DNA from: Bacillota bacterium
GTDB taxonomy: Bacteria > Bacillota > Bacilli > Alicyclobacillales > SLC66
Direction of reading: 5' to 3'
Assembly (NCBI GenBank): GCA_021821085.1
Contig: JAKACV010000017.1
Coordinates: forward strand, 1 to 51,801
Length of the DNA: 51,801 bases
Every line of letters begins with the position of its first letter. Position 1 is the first letter of the stretch. The notes under the pieces are model-generated. The model was not told where the DNA came from. It saw nothing but the letters and a program-made list of their open reading frames with translations, and ran no database searches. Positions 8,813 through 16,833 of this stretch are shown piece by piece. The translations under genes were made by a program, and so were the position numbers.

Positions 8813-10024
8813 ATGGATATGTCGTCTGCGATCAGTATGACAGAGGTACCTGGAGTGTCCTGCGCAAGTGGTTGGATTGGAATAAAACGAGATGGGATAC
8901 CCGATGCGGCACTGTTTATTTGTGACAAAAAAGCTACCTATGCGGGCGTCTTTACAACTAACCAATTTCGTAGTGCCTGTGTTGAAAGCGCACTATTGCG
9001 CTTGCACGGGGGCAAGAAAGCACAAGCTGTTCTTATTACAAGTGGTAACGCGAATGCGGGGACAGGGCTCGCCGGTCGGGCGGATACAGAGTTGCTGGCG
9101 GCAGGTGTCGCAGAGCAATTAAGCTGTCAGGCAGATGAAGTGATTGTACTACATACAGGGGTGATTGGTGTGCCGCTGCATGCAGAACGTCTCCTTCCCA
9201 AACTTGAAGCATTGGCAAAGGGCGCCAATCGATCGAAAACGGCTGGAATTGCGGCCGCTACGGCGATGATGACAACGGATACCTTCCCGAAAACAAGTTT
9301 GCACAATATGCAATCGGGGAATTTCTCTGGAGTGATCGGCGGTGTAGCAAAGGGCGCAGGGATGATTCACCCACGTCTGGCGACGATGTTGGCGGTTATG
9401 ATCACTGATTTATCGGTTCACCCTGTGGCTTTGCAAAAGGCACTTAGTAGGGCAGTCAAATCCACGTTTAATGCAATTTCCGTTGACGGGGACACAAGTC
9501 CAAATGATAGCGTCATTTTACTTGCGACGGGTGACAATAAGGTCATGTTAACGGAAGACTTACCAGAATTTGATGCGTTCTGTGAGACGCTCACAGAAGT
9601 ATGTGAGGATTTGGCAAAGATGATTGTAAAAGACGGAGAAGGTGCCACAAAGTTTATCGAAATTGCTGTACAAGGTGGAGGATCAGAAACAGATGTGGAA
9701 CGGGTGGCCGCCACGATTGCCACTTCACCGTTAGTTAAAACTGCGTTTTATGGTGAGGACTTTAATCCTGGCCGGATTATTTCTGCCATTGGACGGGCGG
9801 GCGCACATTTTGAATTAGATCAGATCGAAGTGAAAATCGGCACCCAAACGGTGTTTGCTCAGGGGGTATTTACAGAAGTAGAGACGACTGTAGGCAAAGA
9901 CGTAATGAGTCAGACGGAGATTGTGATTGCAGTAAATCTCCGCGCAGGTTCTTTTTCCGGGAGATATTTCACATGTGACTTAACACATGATTATGTGCAA
10001 ATTAACAGTGAATATACGACGTAA
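8813..10024 (+). CDS. argJ: Glutamate N-acetyltransferase / amino-acid acetyltransferase
   Basis: Transfers acetyl from N-acetylornithine to glutamate, closing the acetyl cycle of arginine synthesis; some bacillary ArgJ also use acetyl-CoA. It is made as a precursor that cleaves itself before a Thr nucleophile, here Thr191 in KGAGMIHPRLATMLAVM. The N-terminal SGNANAGTG and the C-terminal GRYFTCDLTHDYVQINS are also family hallmarks. Length is 403, normal for the family. ATG 8813 follows GAGGAGG (8798-8804). Unlike in B. subtilis (argCJBD), argJ is not inside the argC cluster but forms a unit with the argA gene 49 bp downstream, behind its own ArgR-type operator. Confidence 0.95.
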   Translation: MDMSSAISMTEVPGVSCASGWIGIKRDGIPDAALFICDKKATYAGVFTTNQFRSACVESALLRLHGGKKAQAVLITSGNANAGTGLAGRADTELLAAGVAEQLSCQADEVIVLHTGVIGVPLHAERLLPKLEALAKGANRSKTAGIAAATAMMTTDTFPKTSLHNMQSGNFSGVIGGVAKGAGMIHPRLATMLAVMITDLSVHPVALQKALSRAVKSTFNAISVDGDTSPNDSVILLATGDNKVMLTEDLPEFDAFCETLTEVCEDLAKMIVKDGEGATKFIEIAVQGGGSETDVERVAATIATSPLVKTAFYGEDFNPGRIISAIGRAGAHFELDQIEVKIGTQTVFAQGVFTEVETTVGKDVMSQTEIVIAVNLRAGSFSGRYFTCDLTHDYVQINSEYTT

Positions 10025-10073
10025 TAGGTGAATGGCGAGTATTTGATCGTATGATGGAGAGGGATGAGGTACA

Positions 10074-10583
10074 GTGTTACGAAACGCGACGATTGAGGAT
10101 GTAGGTCAGATTGCAGCCATGTTGCGTGGTTATGCCGAACAAGGATTATTGCTCCCTCGGTCGCAACAATCAATCTGTGAAAGCATTCTTTCCTTTTATG
10201 TGATCGAAGAGGAGGCTGGTGCGGTTGTTGGGACGGCTGCACTTCATGTATTAGGGGATGACCTTGCAGAAATCCGTTCCCTTGCCATCGCGGAGAGCGC
10301 ACAAGGCAAAGGATACGGACGGATACTTGTAGATGCTTTATTTGTGCGAGCAAGAGCGCTGAAAATTCCTCGCGTGCTTGCGCTCACATATCAGGAAACA
10401 TTTTTTGAAAAATGCGGATTTCATATGGTGGAAAAGAGCAATTTACAACAAAAAATATGGAAAGATTGTATTAATTGTAAAAAATTCCCTTCATGTGATG
10501 AAATCGCCATGGTTCGTAAGACTGATCTGCATGCAGTACATGAATCTTTTATCACACAACCGCTTTATGGGATTACGGGTTGA
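10074..10583 (+). CDS. argA: Short-form GNAT amino-acid N-acetyltransferase (N-acetylglutamate synthase type)
   Basis: 169-residue GNAT enzyme. The acetyl-CoA loop is AQGKGYGRILVDAL and the C-terminal block FFEKCGFHMVEK with the cysteine-rich tail DCINCKKFPSCDEIAM is typical of the short, kinase-less N-acetylglutamate synthases annotated ArgA. It would prime the pathway with acetyl-CoA while ArgJ recycles acetyl groups. It follows argJ by 49 bp with no terminator, so a shared transcript is likely. GTG 10074 has two possible ribosome binding sites upstream (GGAGAGGG, GATGAGGT). The CxxC and CxxxxxC spacing might bind a metal; that is inference. Confidence 0.8.
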   Translation: MLRNATIEDVGQIAAMLRGYAEQGLLLPRSQQSICESILSFYVIEEEAGAVVGTAALHVLGDDLAEIRSLAIAESAQGKGYGRILVDALFVRARALKIPRVLALTYQETFFEKCGFHMVEKSNLQQKIWKDCINCKKFPSCDEIAMVRKTDLHAVHESFITQPLYGITG

Positions 10584-10605
10584 GTCAATAAAAGGTTGAT
10601 TGGAT

Positions 10606-12327
10606 CTATCTTTGCGCAGACGAAGAAAGCCAGTTTCTAAGTGTCGAGACATCCCACGTGTTGATGATGCGATCCGGAGTAAGCAATCCTTTACGGGCGA
10701 TGGTGGGGCCGTAAAGTGTAAGACGTTCTAAGTCATATACACTGTGCGCATCGCTGTCTACAGCAAAGAGGCAGCGAGTTTTCATGGCCAGACGTAGCCA
10801 CTCCGGATCTAGATCGAAACGATTCGGATTGCAATTTAATTCAAGAGCCACATGACTATGTTCAGCTGCACTAAAAATGCGGTCAAAATCGACTGCATAG
10901 CTGTCTCGTTGTCTCAGCATTCGACCTGTCGGATGGCCGATCATGTCTATGTACGGTGATTCAATCGCGTAGAGAAGACGTGCAGTGATCTCCTCTTTTG
11001 ATTGTGTCATCGAGGAATGAATGGAGGCGACGACAAAATCTAACGACTCTAGAATCACATCGGGAAAGTCAAGCGTTGCGTCGGCTAAAATATCCACTTC
11101 TGTGCCGTGAAAAATGCTGATTTGAGGATATTTCTCGCGCAATGCTAAGACTTCATCTCGTTGCTTCATGAGTCGATCTATTGTTAGTCCATGTGCGATA
11201 TCCAGCGACTGTGAATGATCTGTTAGCGCAAGAAACGAATACCCTTTTTCGACGCAACGATGAACCATCATTTCCATCGTATCCGCCCCGTCACTGTATC
11301 GCGAATGCATATGCAAATCACCCTGTATGTGGTGAAGTTGTACCAGCTGTTGTGCATTGCTGGTAAATGTGTCTTTCTCCCGGAGTTCAGGTATGACATA
11401 AGGCAACTTGGCTAGCTTGTACACTTCTTCCTCTGTGATGGCCGTCTTGATTATCCCTGCAGGTACAGTACTAGTCTCAATCTGCCGCCACAACCATTCC
11501 TCGTGCGCACGATCTCCTGTTGTGATTGTCCAGGCAAATGCAAATGAAGTGGGTTTCACAAGATAGAGAATGAATTGAATATCTAGCTCGTCTTGTTCTA
11601 CATTTTTTTCAAAAGTCGCTTCAATCAATGCACCCTCTGAATTTCTCAAATTCGTGAATATACTCGGGGAACGCGTATATCCATCCGTACTGAGTTTGGA
11701 AAGCGTCTCGACATCTCCATCCCATGCACATAATAACTCGAGTCGCGTGGAAATCGGGCACATGCGGCGCAGTGTGCCCGTCATTTCGATGCGTACAAGG
11801 TGGGGATACGTGTGTAAGATGCTTTCGATTAGGTCAGTTGCTATTCGTAACCCAATCGGGATGGGGATCGTAGCCTTTCTTTCACGTAAGCGATGAATGG
11901 CAACTGGTAACTGTGTAAGCTTTTCATTCGGAAGGACGCGAGCGAATGCAAGAGCACCTTTTGTCAAAGCGGTTTCAAGCTCGTCAAGCGAACGGATGCC
12001 AAGTGTTCGATAAAGACGTCCCGTGAGCTTTGGCCCAAATCCCGGTAGTTCCAAGACTTCGAGTAAAGTGGTGGGAATGCCAATCGACAGTTCGCTCAGT
12101 GCGGCTTTACGTCCTTTGGTGAGTAGCAGGTGAACACTCTGCAGTACAGATTCTGAAAAATAGAATTGCGTGCGTAATTGATGGATATCCAGATTCACAT
12201 GTGCGGGTAACTTGCGAATGGTATCTGCAGCGAATCTATAGTGCGCGGCTTGTTCTTCTCCGTCGCGCATGATCAAGTAAAGAGCAGAGATCGCGCGGAG
12301 GTTACGGGCGATACTTCGCTTATCCAT
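10606..12327 (-). CDS. polX: PolX-family protein: degenerate polymerase core plus PHP nuclease domain
   Basis: 573 residues, normal PolX length. Order: N-terminal 8-kDa-like region, helix-hairpin-helix at about 92-112 (LELPGFGPKLTGRLYRTLGI), Pol beta-type palm/fingers, and a PHP domain from about 335. The PHP metal sites look complete: DLHMHSRYSD, ALTDHS, HGTEVDIL, ASIHSS, IGHPTGR, DSDAHS. In the palm, however, the usual GSLRRG...GDIDxL motif reads GTLRRMCPISTRLELLC (residues 184-200), so the two catalytic aspartates appear as Arg and Glu. The third Asp may survive (DELDIQF). I therefore expect a 3'-5' exonuclease or AP-endonuclease-type activity rather than a working polymerase. AGGAGA lies 7 nt before the ATG. 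Confidence 0.85.
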   Translation of the reverse strand: MDKRSIARNLRAISALYLIMRDGEEQAAHYRFAADTIRKLPAHVNLDIHQLRTQFYFSESVLQSVHLLLTKGRKAALSELSIGIPTTLLEVLELPGFGPKLTGRLYRTLGIRSLDELETALTKGALAFARVLPNEKLTQLPVAIHRLRERKATIPIPIGLRIATDLIESILHTYPHLVRIEMTGTLRRMCPISTRLELLCAWDGDVETLSKLSTDGYTRSPSIFTNLRNSEGALIEATFEKNVEQDELDIQFILYLVKPTSFAFAWTITTGDRAHEEWLWRQIETSTVPAGIIKTAITEEEVYKLAKLPYVIPELREKDTFTSNAQQLVQLHHIQGDLHMHSRYSDGADTMEMMVHRCVEKGYSFLALTDHSQSLDIAHGLTIDRLMKQRDEVLALREKYPQISIFHGTEVDILADATLDFPDVILESLDFVVASIHSSMTQSKEEITARLLYAIESPYIDMIGHPTGRMLRQRDSYAVDFDRIFSAAEHSHVALELNCNPNRFDLDPEWLRLAMKTRCLFAVDSDAHSVYDLERLTLYGPTIARKGLLTPDRIINTWDVSTLRNWLSSSAQR

Positions 12328-12500
12328 CCTTCATCTCCTATGTTTAGCATTTATGCAGATAGTATATCACTTGTAGCATATGTGTAATCATGGTTATCGC
12401 GAATTGTATTAGGGGTTAATGTGAAGAGTTGTATTATGAAGGTTTAATCCTTTATCATGTACAGCAGGTCATATGTAGAACCACACAAGGAGGGGTATAT
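12328..12500. other. Divergent intergenic region between polX and the amino acid permease
   Basis: 173 bp separate two diverging genes and must hold both promoters. AT-rich stretches (AGTATATCAC, GTGTAATCATGG) are present but no -35/-10 pair is good enough to assign. The frame of the permease stays open back to about 12429, but those residues do not resemble a permease N-terminus and lie before the clear ribosome binding site. Confidence 0.4.
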
Positions 12501-13895
12501 TTGTCTCGTTCGCATGAACGACAGACAGGGAGAGGCGTAGAACTTAGTTCTGAGGGGCTCAATCGCAGCTTATCGAATCGACAGATTCAGATGCTTGCGA
12601 TTGGCGGCGTCATTGGAGTTGGGTTATTTTACGGCGCTGGTCTATCCGTTAGACTGGCGGGACCTGCTGTGATTATTGATTTTGCCGTTTGCGGATTGCT
12701 TGTGGCCATTGTGATGCGGGCGCTGGCTGAGATGACAATTGAACACCCCTTATCGGGATCGTTCGGTATTTTTGCAAAAGAGTATCTTGGAGAGCGGGTT
12801 AGTTTTATCACGACGTGGATGTGGTGGTTTTATTGGGTAGCCACGGTCATGTCCGAACTTGCTGCAATAGGAAAATTAGTACAATATTGGGTTCCGCCCT
12901 TTCCGGCGTGGATCCCTGGACTGATCGCATTATTTCTATTTATTGGAACAAATTTGCTGTCTGTCCGTATTTTTGGCGAGGTGGAGTATTGGTTTTCCGC
13001 ATTAAAAGTGCTTGCAGTTGTTATTTTTATGGTTTTTGGTGCATTGATAGTTACAACTGGCGTTTTTAATGGTGGACATGCGTTGGGGTTTATTAATTTA
13101 TGGAATCATGGTGGATTTGCACCAAATGGCTTTCTCGGCATTGCAATGGCTATCTCACTAACAGTTCAAGCTTACAGTGGGATTGAGACACTTGGTGTAG
13201 AAGCGGGGGAGACAGAAAACCCTGAAAGAAATATGCGTCGGGCGTTTCGGACGGTTGTTTGGCGTATTGGAGTTTTGTACATAGGTTCAATTTTTATTAT
13301 GCTCTGTGCATTTCCATGGAACTATTTAACGGCTCATTCAGGAAGTCCATACGTATTGTTATTTGATAAGATAGGTATTCCGTTCGCAGCAGGTGTGGTC
13401 AATCTGATTGTTATCTTCTCGGGTCTTTCTTCGTCCAATACCGGGTTATATGGTGGAAGTAGGATGATGTTTAGCAGCGCGCGAGGGGGGCGTTATGAGA
13501 AGTGGGTGAGTAAATTAAATAACCGTCGAGTTCCGTATGTTGCGGTCTGGATTACTGGGTGCGCGATCGCCCTTGGTATTGTGATCACGTATCTTGCGCC
13601 AAATAACGTGTATGTGTGGATCACCAGTGCTTCAGCATTTGCCGACCTGTGGGTATGGGCGATTATTTTAATTAGTGAACTAGTCTTTCGAAGGAAGAAA
13701 AATCGCTTGGGTCAACGACTGAAATATCCTCTTCCATTTTGGCCACTGACTCCGATTCTCGGGCTAATCTTAGTAGCCTTATCTTTTATTTCGATCTTCG
13801 TATCCCCTTTGACGCGAATTTCGGTATTGTCTGGTGTTGTTTTTCTCGTTTTTTTATTTGTCTATCATATGGCCACTGTGCGAAAGACATCATAA
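12501..13895 (+). CDS. APC superfamily amino acid permease (AAT family)
   Basis: 464 residues, about 12 membrane segments, moving an amino acid with protons across the cytoplasmic membrane. The N-terminal LNRSLSNRQIQMLAIGGVIGVGLFYGAG is the AAT-family opening (AnsP, GabP, ProY, RocE types). ENPERNMRRAFRTVVWRI in the middle is another family landmark. TTG 12501 sits 7 nt behind AAGGAGG (12488-12493) and gives a normal-length protein; the open frame upstream is rejected. The gene is single, ending in an inverted repeat. Substrate cannot be fixed; nearby arginine genes do not share its transcript. Confidence 0.85.
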   Translation: MSRSHERQTGRGVELSSEGLNRSLSNRQIQMLAIGGVIGVGLFYGAGLSVRLAGPAVIIDFAVCGLLVAIVMRALAEMTIEHPLSGSFGIFAKEYLGERVSFITTWMWWFYWVATVMSELAAIGKLVQYWVPPFPAWIPGLIALFLFIGTNLLSVRIFGEVEYWFSALKVLAVVIFMVFGALIVTTGVFNGGHALGFINLWNHGGFAPNGFLGIAMAISLTVQAYSGIETLGVEAGETENPERNMRRAFRTVVWRIGVLYIGSIFIMLCAFPWNYLTAHSGSPYVLLFDKIGIPFAAGVVNLIVIFSGLSSSNTGLYGGSRMMFSSARGGRYEKWVSKLNNRRVPYVAVWITGCAIALGIVITYLAPNNVYVWITSASAFADLWVWAIILISELVFRRKKNRLGQRLKYPLPFWPLTPILGLILVALSFISIFVSPLTRISVLSGVVFLVFLFVYHMATVRKTS

Positions 13896-13917
13896 ACTGG
13901 TGTGCGCAGCATGCAGT

Positions 13918-13957
13918 TCTCCCGTTATGCGGCGATAGGGAGCTGCATAACGGGAGA
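13918..13957. terminator. 13-bp hairpin between convergent genes
   Basis: TCTCCCGTTATGC (13918-13930) pairs perfectly with GCATAACGGGAGA (13945-13957) across a 14-nt loop. It lies between the permease stop (13895) and the stop of the minus-strand CapK-like gene (13967). Neither strand has a T-tract, so it would be a non-canonical bidirectional terminator or a 3'-end stabiliser. Confidence 0.6.
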
Positions 13958-13966
13958 GCTATCGTG

Positions 13967-15337
13967 TTAGTTGAGCGAGAATTCGCGAATTGATGTACGA
14001 TATTTTCCTGAACTTTGCCGTGCGATCTCAGGGACTAGTTCAACAATTACGTTGATTTTCCCCATTCTTTCGAGAATACCCTCGCGAAAGGCATCGATAT
14101 CTACCTGGTCTAATTGATCATGCTGCAAAATTCGAAGAACAAGTTCATTTCGCGACTTTTGAACGACTTGAAATTGGCGAATGGTCGGCAATATCCTCGC
14201 TAAATTTGTAAAAAATTGTCCATTTACATATGCCCCATCGAGAGCGATGAACGTATCATTTTCTCTGCCTTCCAAGCTTTTCAAAAGCGGTAAAGCCCTT
14301 TTACATGTACACGTTTCATCCGATAAGGACACGACATCTCCTAATTGGTATCTTAGCCTTGGCATGACGAAGTTGTGTAAGTCGGTGATGACGATGAGTC
14401 CCTTTTCGCCTGTTGCGACAGGTTCTTTTGTATCTATGTCAACCACTTCAATCCAGGCTGTCTCTACATTCAAATGCATGTTGCCAGATGGGCATTCATA
14501 GGCTAACAACCCGCCGTCTCGCGCTCCATACTCGTTGATAACGGGACACTCAAACGCTTTTTCGATCAATAGGCGATCGTGTGGATAGAGCATCTCTGCA
14601 GTGTTAAGTACAGCTTTGATTGGCCTGCGAAGCTTTCTGCTTTCAGTAAGCATAAATTCTGCGAAGAGAACAAGTGCAGAGGCCCACCCAAATAGGTAAA
14701 CTGGATGATAGGAGTCAATTAGATCTAAATACTCTGCGATCTTTTCCTTATGTAAATCAAATGACGGGATAAATACTTGGTTTTTTAACAATCGATCTTT
14801 TAATCGTTGTGTCTGCAGTTGCTGACGTGTGAGCTCAATTGGAGATCCCCAAATCATGACGCATGGATCGCCAATATGGATTCCCCACCAATTGAGACCA
14901 CGCCAACGCGCTGCCTCATAATACTCTACTGTGAGCCTGTCCATATAAAATTGGGTAGGTTGTCCAGTTGAACCGCCTGTCCGATTTAAGATCATGTGTT
15001 CACGCTTGGCTTGATCGGAGATGAGGCGGTCAAATTCTGTACGCACCATTTCTTTTGTCAAGACTGGGAATCGTCTCAACGCGGCGCCGGGATCTTTCTC
15101 AATTAATGGACGCAAATGTGCGTATTCCTTGTAAAAAGGAACATGGTCAATTGTATGCAGTAATAGTGTGCGCAACATGTTATCCTGAAGTTGTTGTAAT
15201 CCGCTTGATGACAGGCTTTCGGACGCTTGCAATTCACGTAAATGACGGCGAATTTGGTTTCCTTTCATTGTTTCCATCATTGGAAAAGCCACATTGCGAA
15301 TGAATACACTCTTCAATCTCAACAGAATCCAACTCAT
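13967..15337 (-). CDS. CapK/PaaK-like AMP-forming ligase (surface polysaccharide context)
   Basis: 456 residues of the phenylacetate-CoA ligase/CapK branch of adenylate-forming enzymes. The ATP-binding loop is NRTGGSTGQPTQFYMD and a second core motif is INEYGARDGGLLAYEC. Neighbouring sugar-nucleotide dehydrogenase and glycosyltransferase genes argue for CapK-type work on cell-surface polysaccharide rather than phenylacetate breakdown; the acyl substrate is unknown. It is transcribed divergently from those genes. The ATG at 15337 has no good Shine-Dalgarno sequence and lies about 20 nt from the predicted transcription start, so a later start is possible. Confidence 0.78.
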   Translation of the reverse strand: MSWILLRLKSVFIRNVAFPMMETMKGNQIRRHLRELQASESLSSSGLQQLQDNMLRTLLLHTIDHVPFYKEYAHLRPLIEKDPGAALRRFPVLTKEMVRTEFDRLISDQAKREHMILNRTGGSTGQPTQFYMDRLTVEYYEAARWRGLNWWGIHIGDPCVMIWGSPIELTRQQLQTQRLKDRLLKNQVFIPSFDLHKEKIAEYLDLIDSYHPVYLFGWASALVLFAEFMLTESRKLRRPIKAVLNTAEMLYPHDRLLIEKAFECPVINEYGARDGGLLAYECPSGNMHLNVETAWIEVVDIDTKEPVATGEKGLIVITDLHNFVMPRLRYQLGDVVSLSDETCTCKRALPLLKSLEGRENDTFIALDGAYVNGQFFTNLARILPTIRQFQVVQKSRNELVLRILQHDQLDQVDIDAFREGILERMGKINVIVELVPEIARQSSGKYRTSIREFSLN

Positions 15338-15363
15338 TTCGTGTCATTAATTTTTGTCATTCT

Positions 15364-15372
15364 ATTATAACA
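15364..15372 (-). promoter_or_regulatory. Extended -10 promoter for the CapK-like gene
   Basis: Read on the minus strand, TGTTATAAT is a perfect extended -10 (TGnTATAAT) 27-35 bp upstream of the ATG. No good -35 is present, which extended -10 promoters can tolerate. Confidence 0.55.
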
Positions 15373-15400
15373 TATCATGAATTGCTGGCTCCGTTGACAA

Positions 15401-15430
15401 TTGACATCCTTGTCATGTGTTCTCTATACT
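15401..15430 (+). promoter_or_regulatory. Sigma-A promoter for the nucleotide-sugar dehydrogenase
   Basis: TTGACA (15401-15406), 18-bp spacer, TATACT (15425-15430). The predicted transcription start near 15437 lies downstream of an in-frame GTG at 15417, which supports the GTG at 15480 as the true start. A second TTGACA at 15394-15399 is too far from the -10. Confidence 0.75.
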
Positions 15431-15479
15431 ATTTGGGATTAGATACAATAGCGTAATTATGGGCTGGGAGGGCACTTTT

Positions 15480-16820
15480 GTGCAGAATTCAACAGCAGGA
15501 CAACCTACCGACTCGAACAGAGTTTGGCCAACTGTTGCGATTGTTGGGGTTGGCTATATTGGGCTACCTCTAGCGATGTCATACGCTCGCCTCGGTTGTC
15601 GCGTCATCGGTGTAGATGTCAATGAGAGCTATGTGGCGCATTTACAACAAGGAATGACGGATAGCGTTGAACAATATGAAGGATTACCATTATCCCATTA
15701 TCTAAAAGAAGCGATAGCGAGCAACTCTTTTACTGCAACAACTGATTTTGCGCAAGCTGCTAAGGAATCCAATATTTATATTGTGACAGTAGGCATCCCT
15801 ATTTATCAGGGAATTCCCTCTTATGATGCGATCGATGCAGCAACCACTTCGCTTGCAAAGGTTGTTAAATCAGGTGATCTGATTCTTTATCGTAGCACCC
15901 ATATTCCTGGAACCGTGCGTGAACGCTTGATTCCGTTATTGCAGAGTCTCTCCCCTTACGAGATGGGTCGAGATGTACATGTTGCGTATGCGCCAGAACG
16001 CGTCGCGGAAGGTCGTGCGATGGAAGAGTTTCAAACGGTTGACGTATTGGTCGGCGGTGTGAATGAGAGCAGTTTGGCACATGCGATGGAAGTGTTGCGT
16101 GTGATCAATCGAGCGACATTGCATCCTACAAGCATTGATATGGCGGAAATTGTGAAAGTGGTCGAGAATGTACAACGCGATGTGAATATCGCGATGATCC
16201 AGGAAATTGCAAAGTATGTACAGGCGGTTGGATTGCAAACCAGCGAATTAGTCCAATTGGCTAACACGCATCCTCGTGTGCAGTTGATGGTGCCAGGCGC
16301 TGGGGTGGGTGGGTACTGTATACCTAATGCGTATTATTATTTACAATATAATGCGGATAAAATGGGAGTCGATTTGCCTATTCTGTCTGCGGCGCGCAAG
16401 ACGAATGACATCGTACCTATGACCATTCTTAACCGCATTGAACGTAAGTTGAATTGGTCTGCCACATCGTGGCAGGGAGTACGCGTGGCTGTGCTTGGAT
16501 TAGCTATGAAAAATTACTCGAATGATGATCGGATCAGTCCAAGCATTGCGCTTGTACATGAAATTGAAAAGCGCCATGCAGTCGTGAAAGCATATGATTC
16601 ATTAGTAGCAGCGGAGAAGTATCCAACATTCGCCAAAAAATCTCTTTCGGAATGCGTAAAAGATGCAGAGATTATTCTGGTGACCATTCGTCAAGAAGAA
16701 TGGGATCAGTTGGAGTTTGCCGAGTTATTGCAAGAAGCGAAACAGTGCCGTCTTGTGTTTGATGCATGTGTTGCGATTCGTGCTCATGGAAATGAAGATA
16801 TTCCGTTGTTGCGAATGTGA
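15480..16820 (+). CDS. Nucleotide-sugar dehydrogenase (UDP-ManNAc/UDP-Glc dehydrogenase family), atypical active site
   Basis: 446 residues. N-terminal Rossmann fold (VGVGYIGLPLA, residues 23-32), central helical domain (AEIVKVVENVQRDVNIA) and C-terminal domain match enzymes that oxidise UDP-sugars to uronic acids, closest in style to the WecC branch (APERVAEGRAMEEF; ANTHPRV). The catalytic Cys280 is present in VPGAGVGGYCIPNAYYY, but families normally have an Asp four residues later (GHCIPVDPYY or GGYCLPKD); here it is Ala284, and the usual YRSTHIPGT region also departs (Arg where Glu is common). GTG 15480 lies 8 nt after GGGAGG. The next gene is a glycosyltransferase 13 bp downstream, so both likely serve one surface glycan. 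Confidence 0.82.
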   Translation: MQNSTAGQPTDSNRVWPTVAIVGVGYIGLPLAMSYARLGCRVIGVDVNESYVAHLQQGMTDSVEQYEGLPLSHYLKEAIASNSFTATTDFAQAAKESNIYIVTVGIPIYQGIPSYDAIDAATTSLAKVVKSGDLILYRSTHIPGTVRERLIPLLQSLSPYEMGRDVHVAYAPERVAEGRAMEEFQTVDVLVGGVNESSLAHAMEVLRVINRATLHPTSIDMAEIVKVVENVQRDVNIAMIQEIAKYVQAVGLQTSELVQLANTHPRVQLMVPGAGVGGYCIPNAYYYLQYNADKMGVDLPILSAARKTNDIVPMTILNRIERKLNWSATSWQGVRVAVLGLAMKNYSNDDRISPSIALVHEIEKRHAVVKAYDSLVAAEKYPTFAKKSLSECVKDAEIILVTIRQEEWDQLEFAELLQEAKQCRLVFDACVAIRAHGNEDIPLLRM

Positions 16821-16833
16821 GGAGAGTTTTTGC

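Noticed and set aside
16717-16833. N-terminal extension of the glycosyltransferase overlapping the dehydrogenase
   Set aside because: The extension is the dehydrogenase sequence in another frame, and GTG 16834 has a ribosome binding site and the normal GT-B opening.
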